NCBI GenBank assembly: GCA_036399835.1
Contig: DASWMI010000047.1
Location: 1-64,000 of the forward strand
Origin: DASYML01 sp036399835
GTDB taxonomy: Bacteria; Acidobacteriota; Blastocatellia; Pyrinomonadales; Pyrinomonadaceae
Direction of reading: 5' to 3'
Length of the DNA stretch: 64,000 nt
In this document: positions 26,992 through 36,093 of the stretch, one piece after another
Layout of the letters: each line of letters starts with the position of its first letter
Position numbering within the stretch: position 1 is the stretch's first letter
The notes under the pieces: model-generated
The model's database searches: none
Told to the model about the DNA's origin: nothing
Seen by the model: the letters and a program-made list of their open reading frames with translations, nothing else
Position numbers and translations under genes: made by a program

Positions 26992-27848
26992 CGCTGGCTC
27001 GCGTGACCGATGATGATGACGACGCAGAACCCAGCAAAGCTGAACTTCAACGTCGCATGGAAGAGGCGCGCGAATCCATTTCACAAACAGTAGCGGAGAT
27101 TAAAGACACAGTGGTCCATCAATACAATGCAGTGAAGGAAACGCTCGACTGGCGCGAGCAGTATCGGCGGCGTCCCATCGCCTGGAGCGTCGGCGCGCTC
27201 GGCGTCGGATTTATCGTCGGCTATAGCCTGACCGGCGCTCTGATTGGCGAGAGCGACGACGATGAGGATGAGTATTCCAGCCTTTCGGCTGAAGACTCAA
27301 GAGTCTTCCAGCTTCCGCCTTCGTCATTGGAAAGGGCCGCGCCGACACCGCAGCGCGCCTATGCAGGGCAAGCCATTACAGGCTCGGCCTATGGCAGTTC
27401 CATGACCGGCTCAACTGGTCCAAACTACGAGGCTTCCGAACAGGGCGCCAGCGCAAGCTATGATTGGTCCGGCTCTGCTTCCAATGCGCAAGCGGAAGCT
27501 GAAGAGCCGCAAGGCCCTGGCATGATAGAGCGCTTCAAGCAGACGAAGGCTTACGACCGCCTTCAGGAAGAGGTTTCCACTATCGGAGACCGTTTCCTCG
27601 AAGAGTTATCGAAGACGGCTCAGACAGTCGTCCTGCCAGCCTTGTTCAATAAGATTAAGGACCTGCTTGGCGTTGATCTCTCGGGTAAGCGGCAGGGCCA
27701 GGCCGGAACTGGCACGACGACGGCGAGCGCGGCGAGCGCTTCCGGCGGCGCGCAAACGGCTGCGGCTGGCAGCGGACAGGGCGGCTCGCAGGCGAGCGGC
27801 TCGTCCTATGGGACCAGCGAGAATCGCGGCTATGGCGCTTCGGCTTAA
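26970..27848 (+). CDS. DUF3618-like membrane protein with Ser/Gly-rich tail
   Basis: A 292-residue protein starting inside the end of the YqjE-like gene, with AAAGGA upstream. Residues 20-55 (SKAELQRRMEEARESISQTVAEIKDTV) match the start of DUF3618 proteins; a single membrane helix follows at about 70-92 (SVGALGVGFIVGYSLTGALIG). An acidic patch (ESDDDEDEY), a long Ser/Ala-rich linker, a helical block at 185-235 (RFKQTKAYDRLQEEVSTIGD...) and a Gly/Ser/Ala-rich end complete it. Probably an envelope structural or stress protein acting with its two operon partners. Confidence 0.72.
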   Translation: MAEERDVTLARVTDDDDDAEPSKAELQRRMEEARESISQTVAEIKDTVVHQYNAVKETLDWREQYRRRPIAWSVGALGVGFIVGYSLTGALIGESDDDEDEYSSLSAEDSRVFQLPPSSLERAAPTPQRAYAGQAITGSAYGSSMTGSTGPNYEASEQGASASYDWSGSASNAQAEAEEPQGPGMIERFKQTKAYDRLQEEVSTIGDRFLEELSKTAQTVVLPALFNKIKDLLGVDLSGKRQGQAGTGTTTASAASASGGAQTAAAGSGQGGSQASGSSYGTSENRGYGASA

Positions 27849-27862
27849 AGCACTCGGATGAG

Positions 27863-27939
27863 GTTTGGAGGATGAAGGCTTAGCTCTTTAAACCTGGAGC
27901 GCTCAGGCTGACAGTAGCCTCTCCTTCATCTTTCCAAAC
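27863..27939. repeat. Inverted repeat after the envelope operon
   Basis: GTTTGGA-GG-ATGAAGG (27863 on) can pair with CCTTCAT-CTT-TCCAAAC (ending 27939) around a long loop. It lies just downstream of the operon and upstream of a second, tighter hairpin. Confidence 0.55.
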
Positions 27940-27971
27940 TGCTTTTCACTTCGCTTCGGATTGCACAGAGA

Positions 27972-28000
27972 GGGCGAGCTTTAAAAGAGGCTCGCCCTTT
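27972..28000 (+). terminator. Intrinsic terminator of the envelope operon
   Basis: GGGCGAGC (27972-27979) pairs perfectly with GCTCGCCC (27990-27997), loop of 10, followed directly by TTTCT. This is the shape of a rho-independent terminator on the plus strand. Confidence 0.7.
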
Positions 28001-28033
28001 CTGGCATGTTGACTTAACTACTCTTTGGAATCT

Positions 28034-28945
28034 ATGGCCTCGCATCCGGCTGTGATCATCAACGCCTCTTCGGGAGCAGACGATAAAGAGCAGGTGCGCG
28101 CGACGCTGGCCGAGATGTTCGGCGCGGGCGAGCGCGGGCCCGCTGAAGTCTGGCTGGCGCGCAGCGGCGAGGAGGTTTTGGATCTGGCGCGGCGGGCCGT
28201 GCGAGAGGATTGCCAGCCCATCGTCGCGGGCGGAGGCGACGGCACGATCAGCGCAGTGGCTTCGCTCCTGGTCGGGACGAATCGCACGCTCGGCGTGTTG
28301 CCGCTCGGGACGCTCAACCATTTCGCCAAAGACATGAATATCCCGCTCGATCTGGAAGAGGCCGTGCGCGTCTCTCTTGAAGGCCAGGCCGTCCATGTTG
28401 ATGTCGGCGAAGTCAATGGCCGTATCTTTCTGAACAACTCAAGCCTGGGCCTGTATCCGAGCATCGTGCGCGAGCGTGAGAAACTGCAAGAGCGGCTCGG
28501 CCACGGCAAGTGGCCCGCTTTCATCTGGGCCAGCCTCACTGTCCTGCGCCGCTTTCCCTTCCTCAGCGTGCGGCTCAGCACAGAGGAGCAAGAGCTTTTT
28601 CGCCGCACGCCTTTTGTCTTTATAGGCAACAACGAATATCAGATGGAAGGACTCAACCTGGGCGCGCGCTCCTGCATAGACAAGGGCCAGTTGAGCCTTT
28701 ACGTCGCGCATCGCACGGGCCGTCTCGGCCTCCTGCGCTTTGCTTTTCGCGCGCTCTTCGGCGGCCTGCTTGATGAAAAGGATTTTGATTCGCTCTGCAC
28801 CGAGGAGGTCTGGATAGAGACGCGCCGCAGCCGCCTGCGCGTCGCCACGGATGGCGAAGTGGCGATTATGAATACGCCTCTGCACTATCGCGTGCTCCCG
28901 GGCGCGCTGCGCGTGCTCGTGCCGAAAGAAGCAAGTGAAGCCTAA
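28034..28945 (+). CDS. Diacylglycerol kinase family lipid kinase
   Basis: About 303 residues from the ATG at 28034 (a TTG three codons earlier is possible). It starts with HPAVIINASSGADDK and has the catalytic signature IVAGGGDGTISAVAS, then VLPLGTLNHFAKDMNIP, both hallmarks of the DagK/YegS superfamily. The C-terminal part (FVFIGNNEYQMEGLNLGARSCIDKGQLSLYV ... TDGEVAIMNTPLHYRVLPGALRVLVP) is also classical. Such soluble enzymes phosphorylate diacylglycerol or related lipids with ATP. The true substrate cannot be told. It is followed by a metallophosphoesterase 71 bases away on the same strand. Confidence 0.9.
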   Translation: MASHPAVIINASSGADDKEQVRATLAEMFGAGERGPAEVWLARSGEEVLDLARRAVREDCQPIVAGGGDGTISAVASLLVGTNRTLGVLPLGTLNHFAKDMNIPLDLEEAVRVSLEGQAVHVDVGEVNGRIFLNNSSLGLYPSIVREREKLQERLGHGKWPAFIWASLTVLRRFPFLSVRLSTEEQELFRRTPFVFIGNNEYQMEGLNLGARSCIDKGQLSLYVAHRTGRLGLLRFAFRALFGGLLDEKDFDSLCTEEVWIETRRSRLRVATDGEVAIMNTPLHYRVLPGALRVLVPKEASEA

Positions 28946-29016
28946 ATCCTCAATCTTGAATAGAGCTTCTTTTTTCTATTTACGATTCAGGGTTCGCGCG
29001 TTTACGATAAGTTGAT

Positions 29017-29886
29017 ATGCGAAAAATCGTGCATCTCTCCGATCTGCATTTCGGGCGCGTTGACTACTCCGTGGTCCAGCCTTTGATTGAAACCATCAAG
29101 GAGATGGCACCGGATGTCGTCGCCGTCTCAGGCGATCTGACGCAGCGCGCGCGAAGTCATCAGTTTGCGGAGGCGCGGAAGTTTCTCGACGCGCTGCCCG
29201 GACCAAAAATCGTCGTGCCCGGAAATCACGACGTCCCGCTCTACAATTTTTTCCTGCGCTTTCTGCAACCGCTCGAAAATTACAAGCGACATATTACGAC
29301 CGACCTCCAACCCTTTCATGCTGATGAAGAGATAGCCATCCTCGGCATCAACACGGCGCGCTCGCTGACCTCCAAGTACGGGCGCATCAACGAGCGACAG
29401 ATTGCCAATGCGCGCGAGCGATTCTGTCATCTGGACGACAGCATAACGAAAATCGTCGTCACTCATCATCCTTTTGATCTGCCCGAAGGGCATCACGAAG
29501 ATGAGCTGGTCGGGCGCGCACGGCTGGCGATGGAGACGCTGGCGAGTTGCGGCGCGGACGTGCTCCTGGCGGGCCACCTGCACGTCAGCCACACGGGCCA
29601 GTCCAGCGCGCGCTACAAGATCGCGGGCCATAGCGCGCTCGTCGTCTCGGCTGGCACGGCGACCTCCACGCGCTCTCGCGGCGAAAATAATTCCTTTAAC
29701 GTGCTGCGCATCAAGCATCCTTACATCAACGTCGAGCGCCTTTCATGGCAACCTGAGACGGGAAAGTTCAAGCCTTCTTCGACCGAACACTTTCGCCACA
29801 CGCCCGAAGGCTGGACGCGCTTGCCTGACGAGATGGCCGCGGACATTCTCTACACGGACGAGCGCGGGCAACTGCCTCCGGCCTGA
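29017..29886 (+). CDS. Calcineurin-like metallophosphoesterase (CpdA-like)
   Basis: A 289-residue protein with the five metal motifs in order: DLHFG, GDLTQ, GNHD, THHP and GHLH. The order and spacing fit class III cyclic-nucleotide phosphodiesterases such as CpdA, which hydrolyse cAMP, but 2',3'-cyclic or lipid phosphoester substrates are also known for this group. No signal peptide, so cytoplasmic. A cyclic-nucleotide-binding protein is encoded in this window at 59347-61977; a connection is only conjecture. Confidence 0.85.
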   Translation: MRKIVHLSDLHFGRVDYSVVQPLIETIKEMAPDVVAVSGDLTQRARSHQFAEARKFLDALPGPKIVVPGNHDVPLYNFFLRFLQPLENYKRHITTDLQPFHADEEIAILGINTARSLTSKYGRINERQIANARERFCHLDDSITKIVVTHHPFDLPEGHHEDELVGRARLAMETLASCGADVLLAGHLHVSHTGQSSARYKIAGHSALVVSAGTATSTRSRGENNSFNVLRIKHPYINVERLSWQPETGKFKPSSTEHFRHTPEGWTRLPDEMAADILYTDERGQLPPA

Positions 29887-30091
29887 ATTGCCTCGCGCAC
29901 ATCAAGCGGCACGGCCCATCCCGCCAGGCATCAAAGCTCTGGTCCACAGGCGCACACGTTTATTCGTGGCTTCTTCCATTTTCGCGTATCTTCTTCGTTG
30001 ACATAATCTCAATCCCGTCTATAGACTTTAAAACAGTCTCCAAAGGTTTCGCGGCTCTCCTTCGATTTCGACGAAAGGACGCTTATCTCAA

Positions 30092-31336
30092 ATGTTAAAG
30101 CGGTGGTCCACTTCGCGGCCCTTTTCCCTCGCAGGATTTTGCGCCGTCTTCGTCTTCGCGCTCATGCTCTCGCATCCAGTTCAAGCCCTGGCGCAAGCGG
30201 GCGGCGGTCAGGATACGGACCGCCAGCGCGCGGGTCAGCTTCTGAACGAGAGCAAGTTTACGGAGGCGCTGCCGCTGCTCGAAAAAATCTCTGCGGCCAA
30301 CCCGCAGGATGCCGAGACGATGTTCTACATGGGCTTCGCGCGTTTCGCCAGCTCGAAGACCATCAAGGGAGCGGAGGCGCGCAAACAGGCACGCGCACGC
30401 GCGCGGCAGGAGATGGCGCGGGCCAAAGAGCTTGGCTTTAAGCATGCCCTGCTGGAACAGATTCTCGAATCCGTCCCGGCGGATGGCGGCGGCGAGGATA
30501 AGTTTTCGGAGAACACGGAGGCGGACGAAGCTATGCGCGAGGCCGAGGCCGCCTTTGCGCAGGGCAAGCTGGACCAGGCAATCGAAAAATACCAGCGCGC
30601 CCTACAGCTAGACCCGAAGCTCTACATGGCCGCGCTCTTCACGGGCGATGCTTATATCAAAAAGAATGAGCCGGAGCGCGCCGACGAATGGTTTGCGCGG
30701 GCCATCAGTATCAATCCTGATATAGAGACGGCCTATCGCTACTGGGCCACAGGGCTGACGGCGCGCGGCAAAACAGCCGAGGCGCGCGATAAGCTGGTCG
30801 AAGCCTTTATCACGGAGCCTTTCAACCGGCTGGCAAGACAGGGGCTGGTCCAGTGGGCGCAGCAGAACAACGTCCGGCTGGCGCATCCCAAGTTTGATGT
30901 TCCGACCAACGTCTCTTCCTCCGGCCAGAACAAGACGACCATCAATATTGACCCGAGTATGCTCGGCAATAAAGACGACGGCTCGGCGGCCTGGTTGATG
31001 TACGGCATCGAGCGCGCCTCCTGGAACGGCAAAAAGTTTACAGAGAAATATCCGAATGAGAAAACTTATCGTCACAGCCTGGCCGAAGAAACGTCCGCGC
31101 TGCGCCTCGTCGTTCAATCCGCGCGCGAGCAGCTCAAGGACAAGAAGGTCAAACAGCTAGACCCCTCGCTCGCCAACCTCATCAAGCTGGACGACGCAGG
31201 ATTGCTCGAAGCCTACATTCTGCTGGCCCGCTACGATGAAGGAATCGTTCAGGATTACGCGGGCTATCGCAAGACCAACCGCGACAAGCTGCGCCGCTAC
31301 GTCGTCGAATATCTACTGGCAGGCGGCGGGAAATAA
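30092..31336 (+). CDS. Secreted TPR protein
   Basis: A 414-residue exported protein with signal peptide about residues 1-35 (FCAVFVFALMLSHPVQALAQA). Tetratricopeptide units are visible: RAGQLLNESKFTEALPLLEKISAANPQDAETMFYMGFA near 46, and AEAAFAQGKLDQAIEKYQRALQLDPKLYMAALFTGDAYIKKNEPERADEWFARAISINPD near 150-210. The C-terminal 170 residues are not TPR-like and unknown. TPR proteins mediate protein contacts; here in the periplasm. AAAGGA lies 12 bases before the ATG, and a very strong bidirectional terminator follows. Confidence 0.82.
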   Translation: MLKRWSTSRPFSLAGFCAVFVFALMLSHPVQALAQAGGGQDTDRQRAGQLLNESKFTEALPLLEKISAANPQDAETMFYMGFARFASSKTIKGAEARKQARARARQEMARAKELGFKHALLEQILESVPADGGGEDKFSENTEADEAMREAEAAFAQGKLDQAIEKYQRALQLDPKLYMAALFTGDAYIKKNEPERADEWFARAISINPDIETAYRYWATGLTARGKTAEARDKLVEAFITEPFNRLARQGLVQWAQQNNVRLAHPKFDVPTNVSSSGQNKTTINIDPSMLGNKDDGSAAWLMYGIERASWNGKKFTEKYPNEKTYRHSLAEETSALRLVVQSAREQLKDKKVKQLDPSLANLIKLDDAGLLEAYILLARYDEGIVQDYAGYRKTNRDKLRRYVVEYLLAGGGK

Positions 31337-31368
31337 GCGCAGAAGTCAGCAGTCGCAGTTTAGAGATT

Positions 31369-31428
31369 AGTAAAAAAAAGAGGTGAATGATGAAAAGCTT
31401 GCTCTTCATCATTCACCTCTTTTTTACT
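31369..31428. terminator. Strong bidirectional intrinsic terminator
   Basis: A long stem of about 26 bp: AGTAAAAAAAAGAGGTGAAT and following bases pair with the complementary ATTCACCTCTTTTTTACT side, so each strand ends in a T-run after a GC-containing stem. It sits between convergent genes (TPR protein and M28 peptidase) and should stop transcription from both sides. Confidence 0.9.
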
Positions 31429-31461
31429 GGCCCACGGATTTTTGACCTCTGCTCTTGAGCT

Positions 31462-33240
31462 CTACTTGATAGGCTTGCGCGGCATCTTTTCGTCCATCAT
31501 CGCGGCCCTGTAAATAAAGGCGGCCATGATGACGGCGGCCTGCTTCATGTCTTCCGCCTGGATGCGGTCGTAGACATCCTGGTTAGAGTGATGCGTGCGC
31601 GTCTCGTATTCAATGTTGTCCTGAATAAACTGGAAGCCTGGCAAGCCTATGGCATCGTAGGAGAGATGGTCCGTGCCGCCCGTGTTGGCAATCGAGAGCG
31701 TCTCAGCGCCCAACTCCTTGAAGGACATGAGCCACTGGCGAAAGAGCGGGCGGACCTGCTCGTTGCCCTGCATGTAGACTCCACGAATCTTGCCTGTCCC
31801 GTTGTCCAGGTTGAAATAGGCTGAGAATTTTTCATAGTCGGGACGGGTCAAAAGCTTTGGCTGAGGCGTCGGGGTGGGATTCGGCACTGGACCAGCGGCG
31901 GGCGAGGGCGAGGCTGTTGCCGCAGCTGTGGGAGCAGGCTGTGCGGGCGTCTCGAACTTGCCGAAGTGCTCGGCGACATAAGCGCGCGAGCCTAAGAGGC
32001 CCTGTTCTTCTCCGGTCCAGAGGGCTATGCGAATCGTGCGGCGCGGCTGAAGCTTGAGTGCTTGGAGGATACGCACGGCTTCCATCGCGACGGCGACGCC
32101 CGCCGCGTTGTCTGTCGCGCCCGTGCCTGAGTGCCAGGAATCCATGTGGCCGCCGAGCATGATGAGTTCGTCTTTGAGGTCCGAGCCAGGAATCTCCGCG
32201 ACAGTGTTGTAGCCCATCGGGTCGGCATCCTGAAACTGCACGGCGAGGTCTACGGCCATCTTCAACCTCTGTCCCTGCTGAAGCATGCGTATCATACGGT
32301 TGTAATGCTCTGCGGAGACGACAATCTGCGGGATGATGCGCGGCGCGTCCTTGTCCCAGGCGTTGATGCGGCGGCTGCCGGGTGGAGGATTTTCGACAAA
32401 GGGCTGCGGCACGCTGGCGGACTGGACGAAGATCGTCCCGCCGTCGCCGATGCGGCTCGGGTCAACAAGGAGGGCCGCGCCCTCATCGTGGAAGAACTTA
32501 AACTTTTTGGCGGACAGCTCAATCGCGGCGCGCTGTTCCGGCGTCAGTTGAAAACGGCGCGGCGCAACCGTCCGCGGGTCCGGCGCGTTGGCGAGCCTGA
32601 GCAAATCTTTCTCGTCCAGGCGATGGCCCTGCGAATCAAAGTGTGCTTTGACCTCTACGGGCGCGCCGGTCAGGACGATGGCCCCTTTGAGTTTGCCGCG
32701 ATACTGGACCAGGTCTGCTTCCGTCTTGACATCAACGTAAACGACATTGGCCGTGAGCGTGCCGTGTGTGCCGGGCGACCAGGCTTTCGGATAGGCTATG
32801 AGCGGGATGGCCTGCGGCTCTGTGACCTGCGCGCTAAAGCGTTGCAGCGTCCAGCCGCGACCGAAAGGCCCCCAGGCTTCCAGGTGCGCATTCGCTAGTC
32901 CCCACCCGGCCAGCGTCTCTCTGGTCCATTCGTTAGCACGCCTTGCGCCGGGCGAAGCCGTCAGGCGTGGACCAATCACGTCCGTCAGATAGCTCAGCGT
33001 CTGCATCACCTGCGAGCGGTTCATCCCTTCGTCCTTAATCCGCTCGATGGGGTCATTCGGGTCTTTCGCCGGAGTCTGCTGTGCAGCGGTTTGCGCCACC
33101 TGCCTGGCCGAAGGCTCATCCTGCGCGCGGGCCGGGGTGGCCTGCGGGGAAGGTTGCGGCGTCGGCTGCTGCGCGAGCAGCGGGGCGGGTAGCGAGCAGA
33201 AACAGAAAACGAGCGCGACGGCTGCGAAGCGTCGAAGCAT
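31462..33240 (-). CDS. Secreted M28-family metallopeptidase with PA domain
   Basis: About 592 residues from the ATG at 33240, six bases after AAGGAG (longer in-frame starts up to 33309 have no such site). A signal peptide (RRFAAVALVFCFCSLPAPLLAQ) is followed by a Pro/Gln-rich linker. Residues ~150-330 form a PA-type insert (GTLTANVVYVDVKTEADLVQY). The zinc peptidase core has GGHMDSWHSGTGATDNAAG (His, Asp), WTGEEQGLLGSRAYV (Glu-Glu) and YETRTHHSNQDVYD (final His). Such aminopeptidases or carboxypeptidases degrade extracellular peptides. A Pro/Ala-rich loop at about 450-475 interrupts the core between motifs. Confidence 0.9.
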   Translation of the reverse strand: MLRRFAAVALVFCFCSLPAPLLAQQPTPQPSPQATPARAQDEPSARQVAQTAAQQTPAKDPNDPIERIKDEGMNRSQVMQTLSYLTDVIGPRLTASPGARRANEWTRETLAGWGLANAHLEAWGPFGRGWTLQRFSAQVTEPQAIPLIAYPKAWSPGTHGTLTANVVYVDVKTEADLVQYRGKLKGAIVLTGAPVEVKAHFDSQGHRLDEKDLLRLANAPDPRTVAPRRFQLTPEQRAAIELSAKKFKFFHDEGAALLVDPSRIGDGGTIFVQSASVPQPFVENPPPGSRRINAWDKDAPRIIPQIVVSAEHYNRMIRMLQQGQRLKMAVDLAVQFQDADPMGYNTVAEIPGSDLKDELIMLGGHMDSWHSGTGATDNAAGVAVAMEAVRILQALKLQPRRTIRIALWTGEEQGLLGSRAYVAEHFGKFETPAQPAPTAAATASPSPAAGPVPNPTPTPQPKLLTRPDYEKFSAYFNLDNGTGKIRGVYMQGNEQVRPLFRQWLMSFKELGAETLSIANTGGTDHLSYDAIGLPGFQFIQDNIEYETRTHHSNQDVYDRIQAEDMKQAAVIMAAFIYRAAMMDEKMPRKPIK

Positions 33241-33293
33241 CTTGGTCTCCTTCATGCGTTGGAAATTACGGTTTTGAAAAGTATAGCGCGAGC

Positions 33294-33335
33294 CAATAAA
33301 AATACCCACTCTCTTTTAACCTGAGAGCGGGTATT
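33294..33335 (-). terminator. Intrinsic terminator of topA
   Basis: Read on the minus strand, AATACCCGCTCTC pairs with GAGAGTGGGTATT (one mismatch) around a 9-base loop and is followed by TTTTATTGG. It lies 24 bases after the topA stop codon. Confidence 0.85.
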
Positions 33336-33358
33336 GTGGTCCAAAGCTGCACAGAGTT

Positions 33359-35926
33359 TCAACTTGCAAGGGGCCTCGGATCGCCCGCGGCGGGCTGAGG
33401 TTTCGCGGTCGTCGCCACCACGTCCGCGCGATAGCCGCAGCCTTCCTGCGAGCAGTAACGCACGACGCCTTCCTTCTTCGTCACCTTTTCGAGCAGGAAC
33501 GGAGCATGACATTTCGGACAAGGCTCTGCGACCGGTTTATCCCAGAAGACGACATCGCACTTAGGGTATTCCGAGCAGCCGTAGAAGACCTTGCCGCGCT
33601 TCGATTTCTTAAAGACGATCTCGCCCTTGCAACCCGGACGCGAGCAGGGCACGCCCGTCGTCTCGCGCTTGATATAGCTGCACTTCGGATAGTTTGAGCA
33701 GGAGACGAACTCGCCATAACGCCCGTGCCTGAGCACCAGTTGCGCGCCGTCCACCGGACACTTCTCGTCTAAGGGGACGGGCGCAGGCGCGACCGCGCCG
33801 CTTCTGGCAATCTTCCTGATGTTGCGACAATCCGGATAACCCGTGCAGCCCAGGAACTGTCCGAACCTGCCGCGCTTTAAAGCCATAGGCTTACCGCATA
33901 GCTCACAGCTTTCGGCCTCTTCACTCTCAGCGCCCTCTGCGCCCTGAGCCTCTACGCCCTTCGCGCCCGCGTTGGCGGCAGGAGCATTTGCGCTCTCGCC
34001 TTCGCCGGCGGGCTTGGCAACTTCGCGCGTCGTGCGGCATTCGGGATAGTTAGAGCAGGCGAGGAACTGCCCGAAGCGCCCGAACTTGATGACCATCGGA
34101 GAGCCGCAGTTTTCGCAAATCTCGTCTGTCGGGATGGCCTGTTGCTTGGCGGCCTTCATCTGCTTTTCAGCGACCTTCAAATCCTTCGCAAACTTTTCGT
34201 AAAACTCGCGCAGAGCTTCGGTCCAGGCGAGCTTTCCGTCTTCAATCTCGTCCAGTTCCTCTTCCATACGAGCCGTGTAGGTCTCGTTAAAGAGGTCGTC
34301 GAAGCTGGCGACCAGCAGGTCGTTAACGGTCGTGCCGAGCGCCGTCGGATGAAAACGCCCTTCGACACGCTCGACATACTCGCGGTCCTGAATCGTCGTC
34401 ATAATCGCGGCATACGTCGAAGGACGGCCAATGCCCTTCTCTTCGAGAGCCTTGACGAGAGTGGCTTCGGTGTAGCGCGGCGGCGGCTCCGTAAAATGCT
34501 GTTCGGGCGCGAGAGCATTGAGCTTGAGAGGCTCGCCCTTTTCCACAGGCGGCAACCTGCGCTCAGCCTCCTCTTCATCCTCAGCCTTCTCGTCGCGTCC
34601 CTCCTGGTAAACCTTGAGGAAGCCGTCGAACTTCAAGACAGAACCCGTCGCGCGGAAGAGAAAGCGTCCGGCTTCGATATCAATCGTCGTCTGGTCAAAG
34701 ACAGCCGCCATCATCTGCGAAGCGACGAAGCGTTGCCAGACGAGGCGATACAGTTTCAACTCTTCCTTGTTGAGATACTTCGCCAGCGCATCGGGCGTGC
34801 GCGCGACATCTGTCGGGCGAATCGCCTCGTGCGCATCCTGCGCATCCTTCTTAGAGCGATAGTGGACCGCCTTTTCCGGCAGGTAAGCCGCGCCGTACTG
34901 CGCGCCGACAAATGAGCGCACCTCGTTTAAGGCGGTCTCAGAGACGCGCGTCGAATCCGTGCGCATGTAGGTGATGAGACCGACAGAGCCTTCCGCGCCA
35001 AGCTCTACGCCTTCATAGAGCTTCTGCGCGAGCATCATCGTTTTCTTGACGGGAAAGCCTAGCTTTCGCGAAGCCTCCTGCTGCAATTTTGAAGTGATGA
35101 AGGGAGGCACGGGATTGCGCTTGCGCTCTTTGGTCGTGACTTCGGAGACGACGAACCGCTGCTGCTCTGCCTCCGCGACAATCTCGCGGGCCTGCTCTTC
35201 ATTGCCTATCAGAATCTCGTTCTTCTTAATCTCCTGGTCAAAGCCTGAGGTCTTGACCGTCTGCTCGCCTATCTTGAAGAGACGCGCGTCAAAAGCCGGG
35301 GGCAGCCTGGCCGAGAGGTTGGCCGCGATGGTCCAGTATTCTGTCTTGACAAATTTTTCTATCTCTCGCTCGCGCTCGACGACCATGCGCAGCGCGACGG
35401 ACTGTACGCGGCCCGCGCTCAGACGGCCCCCGACGGTGCGACACAAGAGCGGCGAGACCTTATATCCGACCAGTCGATCCAGCAGACGCCGCGCCTGCTG
35501 CGCATCAACCAGATTCTTGTCTATCTCTTTCGGATGATTAAAAGCCTCCTGGACGGCGCGCTTCGTAATCTCGTTGAACATCACGCGGTAGGTCGGCTTC
35601 TTCGGACGCTTGGGCACAATCTCTTCGGCCAGATGCTGGCAGATAGCCTCGCCTTCGCGGTCGGGGTCGGCGGCCAGGTAGATGGCCTCTGCCTCCTTCG
35701 CGGCCTTTTTTAAATCGGCGACGATCTTCCTGTTATTACGCTTCTTCGTATCCGGGATAACCTCGTAGGTCGGCTCGAAATTATGGTCCACATCAACGCC
35801 CAGACCCTTCGATGGCAGGTCCTTGATATGGCCTATCGAAGCCTTGACGAGATAATCGCTCCCCAGATACTTATTGATCGTCTTCGCCTTCGCGGGCGAT
35901 TCGACGATGACCAGATTTTTCGCCAT
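33359..35926 (-). CDS. topA: DNA topoisomerase I
   Basis: An 855-residue type IA topoisomerase. The Toprim domain shows NLVIVESPAKAKTINKYLG and YLAADPDREGEAICQHLAEE (DxDxE metal site). The active-site tyrosine is in GLITYMRTDSTRVSE near residue 315. The C-terminus has five zinc-binding modules beginning near 610 (CENCGSPMVIKFGRFGQFLACS and relatives), with a linker of Ala/Glu repeats between the first two; the third module starts CPVDG and so has lost one cysteine of its first pair. The enzyme relaxes negative supercoils. dprA lies upstream on the same strand, the common dprA-topA order. Confidence 0.97.
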   Translation of the reverse strand: MAKNLVIVESPAKAKTINKYLGSDYLVKASIGHIKDLPSKGLGVDVDHNFEPTYEVIPDTKKRNNRKIVADLKKAAKEAEAIYLAADPDREGEAICQHLAEEIVPKRPKKPTYRVMFNEITKRAVQEAFNHPKEIDKNLVDAQQARRLLDRLVGYKVSPLLCRTVGGRLSAGRVQSVALRMVVEREREIEKFVKTEYWTIAANLSARLPPAFDARLFKIGEQTVKTSGFDQEIKKNEILIGNEEQAREIVAEAEQQRFVVSEVTTKERKRNPVPPFITSKLQQEASRKLGFPVKKTMMLAQKLYEGVELGAEGSVGLITYMRTDSTRVSETALNEVRSFVGAQYGAAYLPEKAVHYRSKKDAQDAHEAIRPTDVARTPDALAKYLNKEELKLYRLVWQRFVASQMMAAVFDQTTIDIEAGRFLFRATGSVLKFDGFLKVYQEGRDEKAEDEEEAERRLPPVEKGEPLKLNALAPEQHFTEPPPRYTEATLVKALEEKGIGRPSTYAAIMTTIQDREYVERVEGRFHPTALGTTVNDLLVASFDDLFNETYTARMEEELDEIEDGKLAWTEALREFYEKFAKDLKVAEKQMKAAKQQAIPTDEICENCGSPMVIKFGRFGQFLACSNYPECRTTREVAKPAGEGESANAPAANAGAKGVEAQGAEGAESEEAESCELCGKPMALKRGRFGQFLGCTGYPDCRNIRKIARSGAVAPAPVPLDEKCPVDGAQLVLRHGRYGEFVSCSNYPKCSYIKRETTGVPCSRPGCKGEIVFKKSKRGKVFYGCSEYPKCDVVFWDKPVAEPCPKCHAPFLLEKVTKKEGVVRYCSQEGCGYRADVVATTAKPQPAAGDPRPLAS

Positions 35927-35949
35927 TATTTCCCTCTAACCAAAATTGA

Positions 35950-36000
35950 TGAGTGACAGTCGGCAGGAAAGCTTCCCCTAGAGTTGCCGCCCGTCACTCA
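35950..36000. repeat. Inverted repeat between dprA and topA
   Basis: TGAGTGAC (35950-35957) and GTCACTCA (35993-36000) pair perfectly, and inside them GGCA/TGCC extends the stem after a short internal loop. It lies just upstream of topA, in a 167-base gap. Confidence 0.6.
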
Positions 36001-36093
36001 TTATTAATTACTATCTTAAATGTGGTTTAGATGCAAACCCGCCTCTGCGCGCTGGCCGTAATTGACAGGCTTTACGGCTCTTCTGAAAACTTC

